In this document: positions 53,775 to 63,637 of the stretch, piece by piece
How positions within the stretch are numbered: the stretch's first letter is position 1
Layout of the letters: every line of letters begins with the position of its first letter
Source: Aromatoleum petrolei
GTDB taxonomy: Bacteria; Pseudomonadota; Gammaproteobacteria; Burkholderiales; Rhodocyclaceae
Assembly (NCBI RefSeq): GCF_017894385.1
Contig: NZ_CP059560.1
Location: 4,596,501 to 4,660,500 of the forward strand
Direction of reading: 5' to 3'
Length of the DNA: 64,000 bases
Position numbers and translations under genes: made by a program
Notes under the pieces: generated by a model
What the model was told of the DNA's origin: nothing
Database searches by the model: none
What the model saw: only the letters and a program-made list of their open reading frames with translations

Positions 53775-54707
53775 TCAGCGCGGCGACGACCAGCCCTTGT
53801 AGCTGCCGATGGTGTCGCGCGTGACCAGCGTCGAGGGGATCAGCACCATCGGGCTCGCCGGCTTCTTGCCGTTGAGGATGTCGTTGCCGATCACCACCGC
53901 CTGCTGCGCCATCAACCACGGATCCTGGCTCGCCGAGGCCTCGACCTGGGTGTCGTTCTTCAGCGCCGTCTCGATGTCCGGTGCGCCGTCGACCGAGGTG
54001 ATCACGATGCCCTTGCGCTTCAGTTGGCGCGCGGCGAGATCGGTGCCGATGGCCTGCGGGTCGTTGATCGTGAACACGGCGTCGAGCTTCTGGAAGCGCG
54101 TCAGGTGGCCGAGCATGACGTTCATGCCGCCCTCGCGCGAGCCCTTGCCGTCCTGGTCGTCGGAGAGCACCTTGATGCCCGATGCGGCGCCGAGCACTTC
54201 CTTGCAGCCCTTCACGCGGTCGACCACGGCGGACACCTGCGGCCCGTTCTGGATCACGACGTTGCCCTTGCCGCCGAGCTTCTTCACGATGTGTTCGCAC
54301 GCGAGGCGCCCGGCCTGCACGTTGTCGGTCTGCACCGTCGCGTCGGCGCCGGCGGCGGCGACGTCCACCGCGACGACGGTGATGCCGGCCTTCTGCGCCT
54401 TCTTCACCGCGGGCTCGATCGCCTTCGCGTCGGCGGCGTTGAGCAGGATCAGATCCACGCCGGCCGAGATGAAGTTGTCGATCTGCGTGAACTGCTTGTT
54501 CAGGTCGTAGTCGGCCGACGCGGTGATGACTTTCGCGTTCGGGTACATCTCCTTCACCTTCGCCTCGGCGCCCTTGGCGATTGTCACGAAGAAGGGGTTT
54601 CCGAGCGAGCCGACGGTGACGCCGACCGACTTGATCTCGCGCGCCTGGGCGATGCCGGCGGCGCAGGCCAGCGCGACGCCGGCGACGAGTGCTTTGCGAA
54701 CGAACAT
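53775..54707 (-). CDS. Sugar ABC transporter substrate-binding protein (CUT2, RbsB-like)
   Basis: The 310-residue periplasmic protein has a signal peptide cleaved near residue 22 (LACAAGIAQA|REIK). The type I periplasmic-binding fold is seen in VGSLGNPFFVTIAKGAEAKV, LILLNAADAKAIEPAVKKAQ and VFTINDPQAIGTDLAARQ. Members bind ribose, fructose, xylose and related sugars. Linkage to a fructokinase favours fructose. It is fourth in the ROK-ATPase-permease-binding protein-kinase order. Confidence 0.9.
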   Translation of the reverse strand: MFVRKALVAGVALACAAGIAQAREIKSVGVTVGSLGNPFFVTIAKGAEAKVKEMYPNAKVITASADYDLNKQFTQIDNFISAGVDLILLNAADAKAIEPAVKKAQKAGITVVAVDVAAAGADATVQTDNVQAGRLACEHIVKKLGGKGNVVIQNGPQVSAVVDRVKGCKEVLGAASGIKVLSDDQDGKGSREGGMNVMLGHLTRFQKLDAVFTINDPQAIGTDLAARQLKRKGIVITSVDGAPDIETALKNDTQVEASASQDPWLMAQQAVVIGNDILNGKKPASPMVLIPSTLVTRDTIGSYKGWSSPR

Positions 54708-54804
54708 TTGGGTGTCTCCTGATACCGGTCTTGTTCTGGCCGCGGCCCGGGACCGGAATCCGGGCCGCAGCGTGATGGGAATACGGGGAAGGGGTGTGCG
54801 GCGT

Positions 54805-55830
54805 TCAGGTCCGCGCGCCGCTCTGGCGGTAGCGGTCCAGCGCCACGGCGCCGATGATCACGAGGCCCTTGATGATGTATTGCCAGATGTCCGACACGCC
54901 CAGCAGCACGAGGCCGTTGGTCAGCACCGCGATGATCAGCGCGCCGATCAGGGTGCCGACGATCGAGCCGACGCCGCCGACGAAGCTCGTGCCGCCGAGG
55001 ATCACCGCCGCGATCGCATCGAGCTCGTAGGACTGGCCGAGTTGCAGGCCGTTGGCGGCGAGGAGACGCGCCGAGGTCATCACCGCGCCGAGGCCGGCGA
55101 GCAGGCCCGACATCGCATAGACGAAGAGCAGCACCTTCCACACCTTGATGCCCGACAGGCGCGCCGCTTCCGGGTTGCTGCCGACCGAGTAGATGTGCAG
55201 GCCCAGCACTGTGCGGCGCAGGATGAACCACGAGCCGACGATCACCGCAACGGCGATCCACACCAGCCAGGGCACGCCCAGCAGGTTGTCGTTGCCGATG
55301 AAGGCGAAGGGCAGGTCGGGGTTGAACACGGTCTGGTCGTCGCCGAGCAAACGGGCGATGCCGCGCACCGCGGTGAGCGCACCGAGCGTGACGATGAAGG
55401 GCGGCAGCTTCGCGAAGGCGACGAGACCGCCGTTGATGAGCCCGAACACGAGCCCCACGAGCAGGCCCGCCGCGACGCCGAGCAGGCCGCCGCCGGGCAA
55501 GGTGGACGCCATCACCGACACCACGGCGGCCGCTGCGAGGATGGCGCCCACCGACAGGTCGATGCCGGCGGTGAGGATCACGAAGGTCATGCCCGCCGCC
55601 AGCACGATGTTGATCGACGCCTGCTGCGCGACGATCGACAGGTTCTGCGTCGTGAGGAAGCCTTCCGCGAGGATGCCGAAGCCCGCGGCCAGCAGGATTA
55701 GCACCGGCAGCATGCCGACGGCGCGCATCACGGCCTGGAAGCGCTCGCGCGGGGTCGCCTGCACGGGCGCGCGCGGCGAACCGGCGAGGCTGTTGGGGGC
55801 AGTGGTGGCGGTGGCCGGGGTGTTGCTCAT
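54805..55830 (-). CDS. Sugar ABC transporter permease (RbsC-like)
   Basis: The 341-residue membrane protein has 8-10 predicted helices and the BPD_transp_2 signature (FVILTAGIDLSVGAILAAAA, AVILGGTSFVGGVGSIVGTL). The ATG at 55830 has GGAGAAGACA before it; an in-frame ATG four codons upstream (55842) also has an acceptable AGGAG. It forms the channel with the ATPase encoded upstream. The N-terminal 40 residues are alanine/proline/threonine-rich and cytoplasmic. Confidence 0.92.
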   Translation of the reverse strand: MSNTPATATTAPNSLAGSPRAPVQATPRERFQAVMRAVGMLPVLILLAAGFGILAEGFLTTQNLSIVAQQASINIVLAAGMTFVILTAGIDLSVGAILAAAAVVSVMASTLPGGGLLGVAAGLLVGLVFGLINGGLVAFAKLPPFIVTLGALTAVRGIARLLGDDQTVFNPDLPFAFIGNDNLLGVPWLVWIAVAVIVGSWFILRRTVLGLHIYSVGSNPEAARLSGIKVWKVLLFVYAMSGLLAGLGAVMTSARLLAANGLQLGQSYELDAIAAVILGGTSFVGGVGSIVGTLIGALIIAVLTNGLVLLGVSDIWQYIIKGLVIIGAVALDRYRQSGART

Positions 55831-55876
55831 TGTCTTCTCCATGATGTGTCGCTCCTGCTCTTGTGCGCGGGGCCGC

Positions 55877-57448
55877 TCAGGCGGCCTGCGGCAGGGTCTG
55901 TGGGGTGGCGCCGGTGGCCAGTTCGATGATGGCTTCCTGCGTGATCGGTGCGCCCGAGTAGCCGCCGAGTTCGCCGACCACTTCGCCTTCGCGCATCACC
56001 AGCACGCGGTCGGCAGTGCCGACGACCTCGGGCAGCTCGCTCGAAATCACGATCACGCCGACGCCGCGGTTCGCGAGGTCGTTGATGATCCGGTAGATCT
56101 CCGACTTCGCCCCGATGTCGACGCCGCGGGTCGGTTCGTCGAGGATCAGCACGCGCGGCTTGATCTCCAGCAGGCGCGACAACAGCACCTTCTGCTGGTT
56201 GCCGCCGGACAGCGCGCCGACATTCACACGCGAGTTCGGCACGCGGATCGCGAGGTCGCGGATCGCCGCCTTCGCCCGCTCGCGCGCCTTCGCAAGGTTC
56301 AGCACACCGCCGGTACGGGCGTCGTCGGAGCACGCGCACACGTTGATGTTGTCGCGCACGCTCATGTCGAGGAAGAGGCCGCGGCCCTTGCGATCCTCGG
56401 TCAGATACACGACGCCCGCGCGGATCGCGTCGAGCGGCGTCTTCAGCCGCACCGGCACGCCGTCGACGACCAGCTCGCCGCTGCTGCGCTCGTCCGCGCC
56501 GAAGATCAGGCGCGCCAGCTCCGTGCGCCCCGCGCCGACGAGGCCGGCGATGCCCAGCACCTCGCCCGCGTGCAGGTCGAAGCTGCAGCCGCGCACGCGC
56601 TTGCCGTCGCGCATGTCGCGCACCGCCATCACCACGGCGCCCGGCTCGTAGGGCTTGTGGTCCTTCTTGTAGAAGCCGGAGAGGTCGCGTCCGACCATCA
56701 TCTGCACCAGCGCCTCGGCCGAGAGCGCGTCGCGGTCCAGCGTGCCGACGTAGCTGCCGTCGCGCAGCACCGACACGCGGTCGGAGAGCTCGTAGATCTC
56801 GGCCATGCGATGGCTCACGTACACGATCGCGAGCCCGTCCGCGCGCAGCTGGCGGATCAGCTCGAAGAGGCGGTCCGTCTCGCGCGACGACAGCGGCGTC
56901 GTCGGCTCGTCCATCACCAGGATGCGCGCGTCGGCGTGGATCGCGCGGGCGATCTCGACGAGCTGGCGCTCCGCGATCGACAGGTCGCTCACCAGCGTGC
57001 GCGGCCCGAAGGAGGCGCCCAGCCGTTCGAGGATGCCGGCGCAGCCCGCTTCCATCGCGTGGCGGTTGATGCGCCCGGCGCTGCGCAGCTCACGTCCGAG
57101 GTAGATGTTCTCCGCCACCGTCAGGCTCGCGCACAGCGTGAGTTCCTGGTAGATCACCGCGACGCCGAGCGCCTTGGCCGACAGCGGCCCATCGATGACC
57201 ACAGGTGTGCCGTCGATGCGGATCTCGCCGCCTTCGTCTGCGGTATAGGCGCCGGAAAGAATCTTCATCAGCGTCGACTTGCCCGCGCCGTTCTCGCCCA
57301 TCAGCGAATGCACCTCGCCGGGGTAGAGCGTCAGCGACACGTCGCGCAGCGCGCGCACGCCGGGGAAGGTCTTGGAGATGCCGCGCATCTCGAGCACGGG
57401 GCGAGGAGCGTGGGTCACTGAGTGGGTCACTGAGGTATCAGTCGGCAT
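55877..57448 (-). CDS. Sugar ABC transporter ATP-binding protein, double-domain (RbsA-like)
   Basis: The 523-residue protein has two ABC domains. The first has Walker A GENGAGKS (51-58), a degenerate signature [14 protein letters not shown] and [11 protein letters not shown]. The second has a weak Walker A ([10 protein letters not shown]), the signature LSGGNQQKV and [12 protein letters not shown]. The degenerate second P-loop is normal for RbsA/XylG/MglA. Its start overlaps the end of the ROK regulator gene by 11 bases, so the regulator and transporter share one transcript. Confidence 0.94.
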   Translation of the reverse strand: MPTDTSVTHSVTHAPRPVLEMRGISKTFPGVRALRDVSLTLYPGEVHSLMGENGAGKSTLMKILSGAYTADEGGEIRIDGTPVVIDGPLSAKALGVAVIYQELTLCASLTVAENIYLGRELRSAGRINRHAMEAGCAGILERLGASFGPRTLVSDLSIAERQLVEIARAIHADARILVMDEPTTPLSSRETDRLFELIRQLRADGLAIVYVSHRMAEIYELSDRVSVLRDGSYVGTLDRDALSAEALVQMMVGRDLSGFYKKDHKPYEPGAVVMAVRDMRDGKRVRGCSFDLHAGEVLGIAGLVGAGRTELARLIFGADERSSGELVVDGVPVRLKTPLDAIRAGVVYLTEDRKGRGLFLDMSVRDNINVCACSDDARTGGVLNLAKARERAKAAIRDLAIRVPNSRVNVGALSGGNQQKVLLSRLLEIKPRVLILDEPTRGVDIGAKSEIYRIINDLANRGVGVIVISSELPEVVGTADRVLVMREGEVVGELGGYSGAPITQEAIIELATGATPQTLPQAA

Positions 57449-58685
57449 CGCGCATATCCTCGATCGAACGCGTCACGCTGCCGAGGATCTCGGCGCGCGG
57501 GGAGAAGCTGAAGAACATCGGCAGGCTCGCAGCACCCACGGCACCGGCGTCCGAGCCGAAGGAGCCGCGCACCAGTTCGGGTGCCTCGCGCGCCTCGGGC
57601 GCGTTGTCGGCCAGGGCCTTGGCGAGGCGGCGCTGCAAGAGGTCGATCAGGCCGCCATCGACGTCCGCGTCGAACACCACCACCGGCACGTCGAGCATGC
57701 ACAACGCCGCACGCACGGCCGGGGCGAGGGCGTCGATGCAGTCCTCGATCCATTCCTCCACGGCGGGGTGATGGGCGCGGATGTGGCGCTCGAGATCCGC
57801 GTGGCTCTCGACCGTCGCGCCGCAGTAGCGCAGATGGCGGCCCAACGCGTTGAGCGAGGCGCGCGACAGCAGCATGTCCCACTTGTGCGCGGGCGCCTGC
57901 GCCGAGGCGAGGCCGCTCGGCGGCACGGGCATGACCGCGATGTCGCCGGCGTTGCCGGTGACGCCACGCAGGCAGTCGCCATTGAGCGCGACGCCGCAGC
58001 CGATCACCGGCCCCATGAAGAGATACAGGAAGTCGTCGAACTCGCGCCCGCAGCCGTAGAACAGTTCCGCAATCGCCGCCGCGTTGCCGTCGTTCTCGCT
58101 GAACACCGGTAGGCCAGTCGCCTCGCCCAGCTCGAAGGCGAAATCGACCTCGTCCCACGCACGGAAATCCTCGTTCGGCAGGTTCAGCTCGCGCAGCCAG
58201 GCGCCGAGGTTGAAGGGCTGGGCGACGCCGATCCCGGTCAGGCGCTCGCGCTCCTCGGGGGTGATCGCCTTCAGCACGTGCTCGATATCGGCCTGCACCA
58301 GCCTGAGCGTCTCGTCGGGCGAGGGCAGGATGCGGTCATGCACGCGGCGGGCGAGGATCTGGCCGCCGAAGTCGAGCAGCGCGGTCTCGATCGAATCGCG
58401 GTCGAGCCGCACGCCGATGCCGAAGGCGCCCTTCGGGTTCAGGTCGATCAACGTGGCGGGCTGGCCGCGCTGTCCCTCGGTGCGACGGCCCGTATACACG
58501 ATCAGCTCGCTCGCCTCGAGCGACTGGATGATGCTGCCGATCGCCGTACTGGTCAGGTGGGTGCGGCGCGCGAGATCGGCCTTCGAGGCCTCCCCGGAAC
58601 GGCGCAACACCTGCAGCAGCAGGCGTTCGTTGTAGCGCCGCAGCCGCACCGAGTTGCGGCCGCGCCCGATCTGGGCAGTTGCCAT
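57438..58685 (-). CDS. ROK-family transcriptional repressor of the sugar operon
   Basis: The 415-residue protein has an N-terminal winged helix (about 12-70, [20 protein letters not shown]). A ROK sugar-binding domain follows ([43 protein letters not shown]). Such proteins (NagC, XylR, FrcR types) repress sugar operons and are released by the sugar or its phosphate. It is first in its own operon with the transporter and kinase, so it is autoregulated if the TTTATTAA repeats upstream are its operator. The CXCGXXGCXE-type zinc site of many ROK proteins is not evident. Confidence 0.9.
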   Translation of the reverse strand: MATAQIGRGRNSVRLRRYNERLLLQVLRRSGEASKADLARRTHLTSTAIGSIIQSLEASELIVYTGRRTEGQRGQPATLIDLNPKGAFGIGVRLDRDSIETALLDFGGQILARRVHDRILPSPDETLRLVQADIEHVLKAITPEERERLTGIGVAQPFNLGAWLRELNLPNEDFRAWDEVDFAFELGEATGLPVFSENDGNAAAIAELFYGCGREFDDFLYLFMGPVIGCGVALNGDCLRGVTGNAGDIAVMPVPPSGLASAQAPAHKWDMLLSRASLNALGRHLRYCGATVESHADLERHIRAHHPAVEEWIEDCIDALAPAVRAALCMLDVPVVVFDADVDGGLIDLLQRRLAKALADNAPEAREAPELVRGSFGSDAGAVGAASLPMFFSFSPRAEILGSVTRSIEDMRDAD

Positions 58686-58718
58686 GCTCGTCTCCTTCGA
58701 CCCCGCTCGTTGGCGGTG

Positions 58719-58748
58719 TTTATTAATAAATCAAGTTGGTTTATTAAA
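58719..58748. promoter_or_regulatory. Tandem TTTATTAA operator upstream of the ROK gene
   Basis: A perfect 12-bp palindrome TTTATTAATAAA (58719-58730) is followed 21 bases later by TTTATTAAA (58740-58748). The spacing of two helical turns puts both copies on one DNA face, 35-65 bases upstream of the ROK start. AT-rich inverted repeats of this kind are typical ROK sites. The remaining bases up to 59018 show no gene. Confidence 0.6.
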
Positions 58749-59017
58749 TGTCGCGAGCTGCGCCTTGTCAAGAAAAATTGTCGATGGATGAGATCGCGTA
58801 TGGCGCGACGGCGTCGGCGATCCGCGCCGATTCATTGTGGCGAGACGTGGCTCGAAGCCCGACGACCGGGACGTTCGGCCCACCCGGATACGGCCGCCCT
58901 AGCGTGTCACGGCGACCTCGTCGGTCATTTCATCGCGCCGCCGTGATTGATGCGGTCGACGCGGTGTCTCCCAAGGCGCATATTCCACGCATCGACCGCC
59001 CACCAGCCGGTCGATGC

Positions 59018-61576
59018 ATGCGGGAGCAAGGTGTGGAGAGCGTTTATTGGAGCCGGTCGGTTCCCGAATTGCTGACCGGTCTCGAAAGCACGCGGGACGG
59101 ACTCGGCGCCGACGAGGCCGCGCGGCGGCTGCGTCGGGTGGGCCTCAACACCGTGGAGGACCAGACCGAACTGTCCGCCCTGCGGCTGATGGGGCGCCAG
59201 TTCGAAAGTCCGCTCGTGCTGATCCTCGTGTTCGGTGCCTGTGTATCGTTGTGGCTGCGTGACTGGGCGGACGCGGCGATCATCCTTGCCATCGTCGCCG
59301 GCAGCGCGCTTCTCGGTTTCGTGCAGGAATATCGCGCCTCCGTCGCCATCGCCGCACTGCGCCGCCGCCTCGCGCTCACCGTACAGGTGCTGCGGGACGG
59401 GCAGGTCGTGACGATCGCCGCCAGCGCCGTGGTCCCCGGCGACGTCATCCGGCTCGCGGCCGGCAGCCTCGTGCCGGCGGACGGGGTGATCCTGAATGCG
59501 GTGGATTTCCTCGTTACCGAGGCAAGCCTCACCGGCGAGTCTTTCCCGGTGGAAAAGCGGGTGGGCGTGGTTCCCGCGGGAACGCCCCTTGCCGGACGCT
59601 CCAACACCGTGTTCCTCGGCACCTCGGTGCGCAGCGGCACGGCAACCGTCCTGGTGGTCAATACTGGCCGGCTCACGGAGTTCGGTGCCGTCGCGTCGCG
59701 CCTGAAGGCGCGCCAACCGGAAACCGAATTCGCGCGCGGCGTGCGCCAGTTCGGCTACCTGCTGGTGCGCATCATGATCGTCATGGTCGTGTTCGTGCTG
59801 ATGGTGAACCAGGCGCTCGGCCGTCCGGTGATCGAGTCGCTGCTCTACGCGGTCGCGCTTGCCGTCGGGATATCGCCGGAACTGTTGCCCGCGATCGTCA
59901 GCGTCACCTTGTCGCACGGCGCGCGAACGCTCGCGCGGCGGGGTGTCATCGTGCGCCGGCTCGAGGCGATCGAGAATCTCGGCAGCATGGACGTGCTGTG
60001 CACCGACAAGACCGGCACGCTCACCGAAGGCTCGATCACCCTGCATTCGGCCGTCGATCCGGACACGGCCGAGTCCGGGCGGGTGCGCCGCCTCGCCTGC
60101 CTCAACGCCACGTTCGAGACCGGCATCGCCAATCCCCTCGATGCGGCCATCGTCGATGCCTGCACGCGCAGCGGATTCGACACCGCGGGCTGGGCCAAGA
60201 TCGACGAGATTCCGTACGACTTCAGCCGCAAGCGGCTGACCATCGTCGTCGCCGAAGGTGGTGACGCGTCGGCTTTCCACCACATTGTCACCAAGGGCGC
60301 CTACGAGCAGATCCTGGAAGTGTGCGCCACAGTCCGCAGCGATGGCCGCGAACGCCCGCTCGACGGTGAGACGCGCGAACGGCTCGGCGCATACTTCCGC
60401 CGCTGCGGCGACGACGGCTACCGCATGCTGGCAGTCGCGAGCCGGCAGGTGGCGGCCAGGCCGAGCTACGGTCACGCGGACGAGCGCGACCTGTGCCTCG
60501 AGGGTTTCCTGCTGTTCTCCGATCCGCCCAAGGCCGACGCCGCGCATGCGATCGGCGAGTTGCGCCGGCTAGGCTGCCGCACCAAGATCATCAGCGGAGA
60601 CAACCGCTACGTCACGGCGCATCTCGCGCGGAGCATCGGTCTGGACGCGACGGCACTGCTCACCGGCGAACAGATCGCGGCAATCAGCGACGAGTCGCTA
60701 TGGCATCTGGCCGAGCGCACCGATCTGTTCGTCGAGGTCGATCCGCAACAGAAGGAGCGCATCGTGCGCGCCCTGCAGCGCACCGGCCACGCGGTCGGTT
60801 ATCTGGGCGACGGCATCAACGACGCCGCGGCTCTCCATGCCGCGGATGTCGGCATCTCCGTGGAGGACGCGGTCGACGTGGCGCGCGACAGTGCCGACGT
60901 CGTCCTGCTCCGCAGCGACCTCGGCGTGTTGCGTACGGGCGTGGAGGAGGGGAGGCACACCTTCGCCAACACTCTGAAGTACATCTCGATCACGACGAGC
61001 GCGAATTTCGGCAACATGGTCAGCATGGCGCTGGCCACGCCGCTGCTGCCCTTCCTGCCGCTCGCCGCCAAGCAGATCCTGCTCAACAACTTCCTGTCGG
61101 ACATCCCGTCCGTCGCGATCTCGACGGATCGCGTCGACCGTGACCACATCGCGCAAGTCCAGCGCTGGAACGTTGGCGAGGTGCGGCGCTTCATGATCGT
61201 GTTCGGGCTGATCAGCAGCGCCTTCGATCTCCTGACCTTCTTCGTCTTGCTGAAAGTGTTCGATGCCGACGAGGCAAGCTTCCAGACGGCATGGTTCGTC
61301 GTTTCGCTGCTCACCGAACTCGCCGTCGTGCTCGTGCTGCGCACTGCCCAGCCGATGTGGCGCAGCCGGCCCAGCATGTTGCTGCTCGGCTCCACCCTGA
61401 TCGTCACAGTCGGCGCCATCGTCCTTCCCTACGTGCCCGGTCTCGCTCCCGCGTTCAATTTCGTCGCGTTGCCGCTGCCGCTGCTTACCGTGATCTTGCT
61501 GATCGTCGTCGGCTACGTCCTCTGCACCGAAGCAGGGAAAAGGCTCTTCTACCGGCGTCGGGCCAATCACTCCTGA
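59018..61576 (+). CDS. mgtA: P-type ATPase, MgtA-like magnesium transporter
   Basis: The 852-residue pump has the phosphorylation site D330 in CTDKTGTLTEG, TGES in TEASLTGESFPVE, and the hinge GDGINDAAALHAADVG. GISPELLPAIVSVTLSHGA in helix 4 and PSVAISTDRVD near the end are of the MgtA/MgtB (P3B) type, so Mg2+ uptake is the best call. The ATG at 59018 is used. A GTG at 59033 with GGGAG before it is an equally good start. The frame stays open to 58748, but its first 90 codons show no family similarity. The gene is monocistronic. Confidence 0.88.
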   Translation: MREQGVESVYWSRSVPELLTGLESTRDGLGADEAARRLRRVGLNTVEDQTELSALRLMGRQFESPLVLILVFGACVSLWLRDWADAAIILAIVAGSALLGFVQEYRASVAIAALRRRLALTVQVLRDGQVVTIAASAVVPGDVIRLAAGSLVPADGVILNAVDFLVTEASLTGESFPVEKRVGVVPAGTPLAGRSNTVFLGTSVRSGTATVLVVNTGRLTEFGAVASRLKARQPETEFARGVRQFGYLLVRIMIVMVVFVLMVNQALGRPVIESLLYAVALAVGISPELLPAIVSVTLSHGARTLARRGVIVRRLEAIENLGSMDVLCTDKTGTLTEGSITLHSAVDPDTAESGRVRRLACLNATFETGIANPLDAAIVDACTRSGFDTAGWAKIDEIPYDFSRKRLTIVVAEGGDASAFHHIVTKGAYEQILEVCATVRSDGRERPLDGETRERLGAYFRRCGDDGYRMLAVASRQVAARPSYGHADERDLCLEGFLLFSDPPKADAAHAIGELRRLGCRTKIISGDNRYVTAHLARSIGLDATALLTGEQIAAISDESLWHLAERTDLFVEVDPQQKERIVRALQRTGHAVGYLGDGINDAAALHAADVGISVEDAVDVARDSADVVLLRSDLGVLRTGVEEGRHTFANTLKYISITTSANFGNMVSMALATPLLPFLPLAAKQILLNNFLSDIPSVAISTDRVDRDHIAQVQRWNVGEVRRFMIVFGLISSAFDLLTFFVLLKVFDADEASFQTAWFVVSLLTELAVVLVLRTAQPMWRSRPSMLLLGSTLIVTVGAIVLPYVPGLAPAFNFVALPLPLLTVILLIVVGYVLCTEAGKRLFYRRRANHS

Positions 61577-61684
61577 GCGCTGCGCACGGGCCGGGCGCAG
61601 GGCATCCGCGAACCGTCTGAGGTGTCGAACGGGTTGGTGTCGTCGGCGTCACGCGGGCCATGACGCGCGGGTGTAGGATGATTC

Positions 61685-62497
61685 ATGGCTCACGACGAAC
61701 CCATCGCAGCGATTGCCACCGCAGTGCTGAGCAAGCGCTTCAACCATCTTGTCGCGCTCGACCGCGTCACCCTGACGGTCGCGCAGGGAACGATCTTCGG
61801 CCTGCTCGGACCGAACGGCGCGGGCAAGAGCACCGCGATCAAGATTCTCACGACCTTGCTCGATGCGAGCGACGGCCTCGCCCGCGTGGCGGGATTCGAT
61901 GTCGCGAAGGATCCGGTGGAGGTCCGGCGCCGGATCGGATACGTGCCGCAACTCCTGTCCGCAGATGGCGCGCTGACCGCCATCGAGAATCTCAACCTTT
62001 CCGCGCGCCTGTACGGGCTGCGCGGCAAGACACGCGCTGCCCGGGTTCGCGATGCATTGGCGTTTGCAGGCCTGGAGGACCTGGGCGACCGACTGGTGCG
62101 CACCTACTCCGGCGGCATGATCCGGCGGCTGGAGATCGCTCAGGCGACCCTTCATGTGCCGGAAGTGCTGTTCCTCGACGAGCCGACGATCGGCCTCGAT
62201 CCGGTCGCGCGGCGCACGGTGTGGGACAAGCTGCTCGAACTGCGGCAGCGCAACGGCATGGCCATCCTGATCACCACGCATGACATGGAGGAAGCGGAAG
62301 TCCTGTGCGACGAACTGGGCATCCTGCATCAGGGGCGCCTCGTCGTCACCGGCAAGCCCGAAGAGCTCAAGGCCGGCGTCGGCCCGGCGGCCACGCTCGA
62401 AGACGTCTTCGCGCACTACAGCGGCGCCGTGCTGGAGTCGGGCGGCAATTACCGCGAGATCCGCGAAAGCCGCAGCGCGATGCGGAGGCTGGGATGA
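61685..62497 (+). CDS. ABC transporter ATP-binding protein (DrrA/NodI type)
   Basis: The 270-residue ATPase has Walker A GPNGAGKS (42-49), the Q-loop in IGYVPQLLSADGALTA, signature YSGGMIRRLEIAQAT, and Walker B VLFLDEPTIGLDP. The N-terminal sequence and the following ABC-2 permease mark an export system for a small molecule, lipid or drug. The substrate is unknown. Its stop overlaps the permease start as ATGA. Confidence 0.9.
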   Translation: MAHDEPIAAIATAVLSKRFNHLVALDRVTLTVAQGTIFGLLGPNGAGKSTAIKILTTLLDASDGLARVAGFDVAKDPVEVRRRIGYVPQLLSADGALTAIENLNLSARLYGLRGKTRAARVRDALAFAGLEDLGDRLVRTYSGGMIRRLEIAQATLHVPEVLFLDEPTIGLDPVARRTVWDKLLELRQRNGMAILITTHDMEEAEVLCDELGILHQGRLVVTGKPEELKAGVGPAATLEDVFAHYSGAVLESGGNYREIRESRSAMRRLG

Positions 62498-63273
62498 ACG
62501 GGATGTGGCGCGCCGTTCTCGAAAGCGCAGCGGTGGCCGATGCCGAGATGCGCAAGCTCAGGCGCGACCCGACCGAATTGCTGTCGCGCGCGGTGCAACC
62601 GGTTCTGTGGCTCGGCGTCTTTGGTCAGGTGTTCAGTCAGGTCCGCGGGATTGCGACCGGCAGCCTGCGCTACCTCGATTTCATGGCGCCCGGCATCCTC
62701 GCCCAGAGCATCCTGTTCAGCGCGATCTTCTACGGCATCGCCATCATCTGGGAGCGCGACCTTGGCATCGTGCACAAGCTGCTGGTCACACCGGCCCATC
62801 GCAGTGCGCTAGTGCTCGGCAAGGCGCTCGCCGCCGGGGTGCGGGGCTTGGTGCAGGCCGTCGTGGTCTATCTCGTCGCAATCACGTTGAAAGTCGATAT
62901 CCGCTGGGAAATCCTGCCCATGCTGACCGTTGCGGCCGCCGTGTTTGCCGGTTCCTGCATCTTCTCGACGTTTTCGTTGGTGATCGCCTGCATCGTGAAG
63001 ACCCGCGAGCGTTTCATGGGCATCGGCCAGGTGCTGACGATGCCTCTCTTCTTCGCGTCGAACGCCATCTACCCGCTGGACCTCATGCCGCCGTGGCTGC
63101 AGATCATTGCGATGTTCAACCCTCTGACCTACCTCGTCGACGTCCTGCGCGGTGCGATGATCATCGGCGGTAGCAGTGTTCATGCGGTCGGCGCCAGTTT
63201 TGGCATCATGCTCGGCGTGTTCGCGACCCTGCTGGCGCTCGCGGCAAGGCTCTATCCCGGCCTCGCGCGTTGA
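62494..63273 (+). CDS. ABC-2 type permease
   Basis: The 259-residue membrane protein has six predicted helices and the DrrB/NodJ-type ABC-2 signature (MPLFFASNAIYPLDLMPPWL, NPLTYLVDVLRGAMI). It starts within the ATPase stop codon and forms the transporter with it. Nothing downstream extends the operon: the next 350 bases are gene debris. Confidence 0.9.
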   Translation: MNGMWRAVLESAAVADAEMRKLRRDPTELLSRAVQPVLWLGVFGQVFSQVRGIATGSLRYLDFMAPGILAQSILFSAIFYGIAIIWERDLGIVHKLLVTPAHRSALVLGKALAAGVRGLVQAVVVYLVAITLKVDIRWEILPMLTVAAAVFAGSCIFSTFSLVIACIVKTRERFMGIGQVLTMPLFFASNAIYPLDLMPPWLQIIAMFNPLTYLVDVLRGAMIIGGSSVHAVGASFGIMLGVFATLLALAARLYPGLAR

Positions 63274-63313
63274 TAACCGGGCGTTGGCCGGCCGCGGCGA
63301 GCGAAGGCGGGAG

Positions 63314-63468
63314 CTATTCCTGCACGCACAAACCCGCCCCGCGCCGTCGATAAGCTCCCGGCGGTGTCCCCGTCCACTGCTTGAACGCCCGGTTGAACGC
63401 CGCTGGATCATCAAAACCGAGATCCGCGCCGATGTTCGCGATCGATTCGTCGGAGCGCGAGATGCGCG
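63314..63468 (-). pseudogene. AraC-family regulator, C-terminal remnant
   Basis: The minus strand reads as about 50 codons of the second AraC helix-turn-helix and tail: ESIANIGADLGFDDPAAF, NRAFKQWTGTPPGAYRR, ending LCVQE and TAG (63314-63316). The first helix-turn-helix and the whole sensor domain are missing. The reading breaks at about 63468, exactly where acyl-CoA-ligase sequence begins on the other strand. It is therefore a truncated gene joined to unrelated DNA, not a functional regulator. Confidence 0.75.
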
Positions 63469-63625
63469 CGCGATTACCTGGACGAGGGCGGCTATCTCTA
63501 CATCACCGATCGCATCAAGGGCATCATCAAGACCGGCGGCGTTCAAGGTGCCCAAGCGCGTGGACTTCGTCGAGGACATGCCGCGCAACGCATCGGGCGA
63601 GCTGCGGGAGCGATTCCGGGCGTGA
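63469..63625 (+). pseudogene. AMP-dependent acyl-CoA ligase, C-terminal remnant with internal deletion
   Basis: The plus strand reads RDYLDEGGYLYITDRIKGII then KTGG (63469-63540), the hinge region of AMP-forming acyl-CoA synthetases. After a frame change at 63541 it reads FKVPKRVDFVEDMPRN then ASGELRERFRA (63542-63625), the C-terminal end. About 60-70 residues normally lying between (the ENVYPAEVE segment) are deleted, and everything before the hinge is gone. It is a relic of a gene lost by deletion. Confidence 0.75.
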
Positions 63626-63637
63626 GGATGCGAGGCC

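Noticed and set aside
58748..59017. A 90-codon N-terminal extension of the MgtA-like ATPase
   Set aside because: The stretch has no similarity to P-type ATPases, begins inside the ROK operator region, and better starts exist at 59018 and 59033.
63176..63625. A 149-codon plus-strand frame after the ABC permease
   Set aside because: It reads through the permease 3' end, the antisense of the AraC remnant and part of the ligase remnant. Only its final codons match a family, so it is not a gene.
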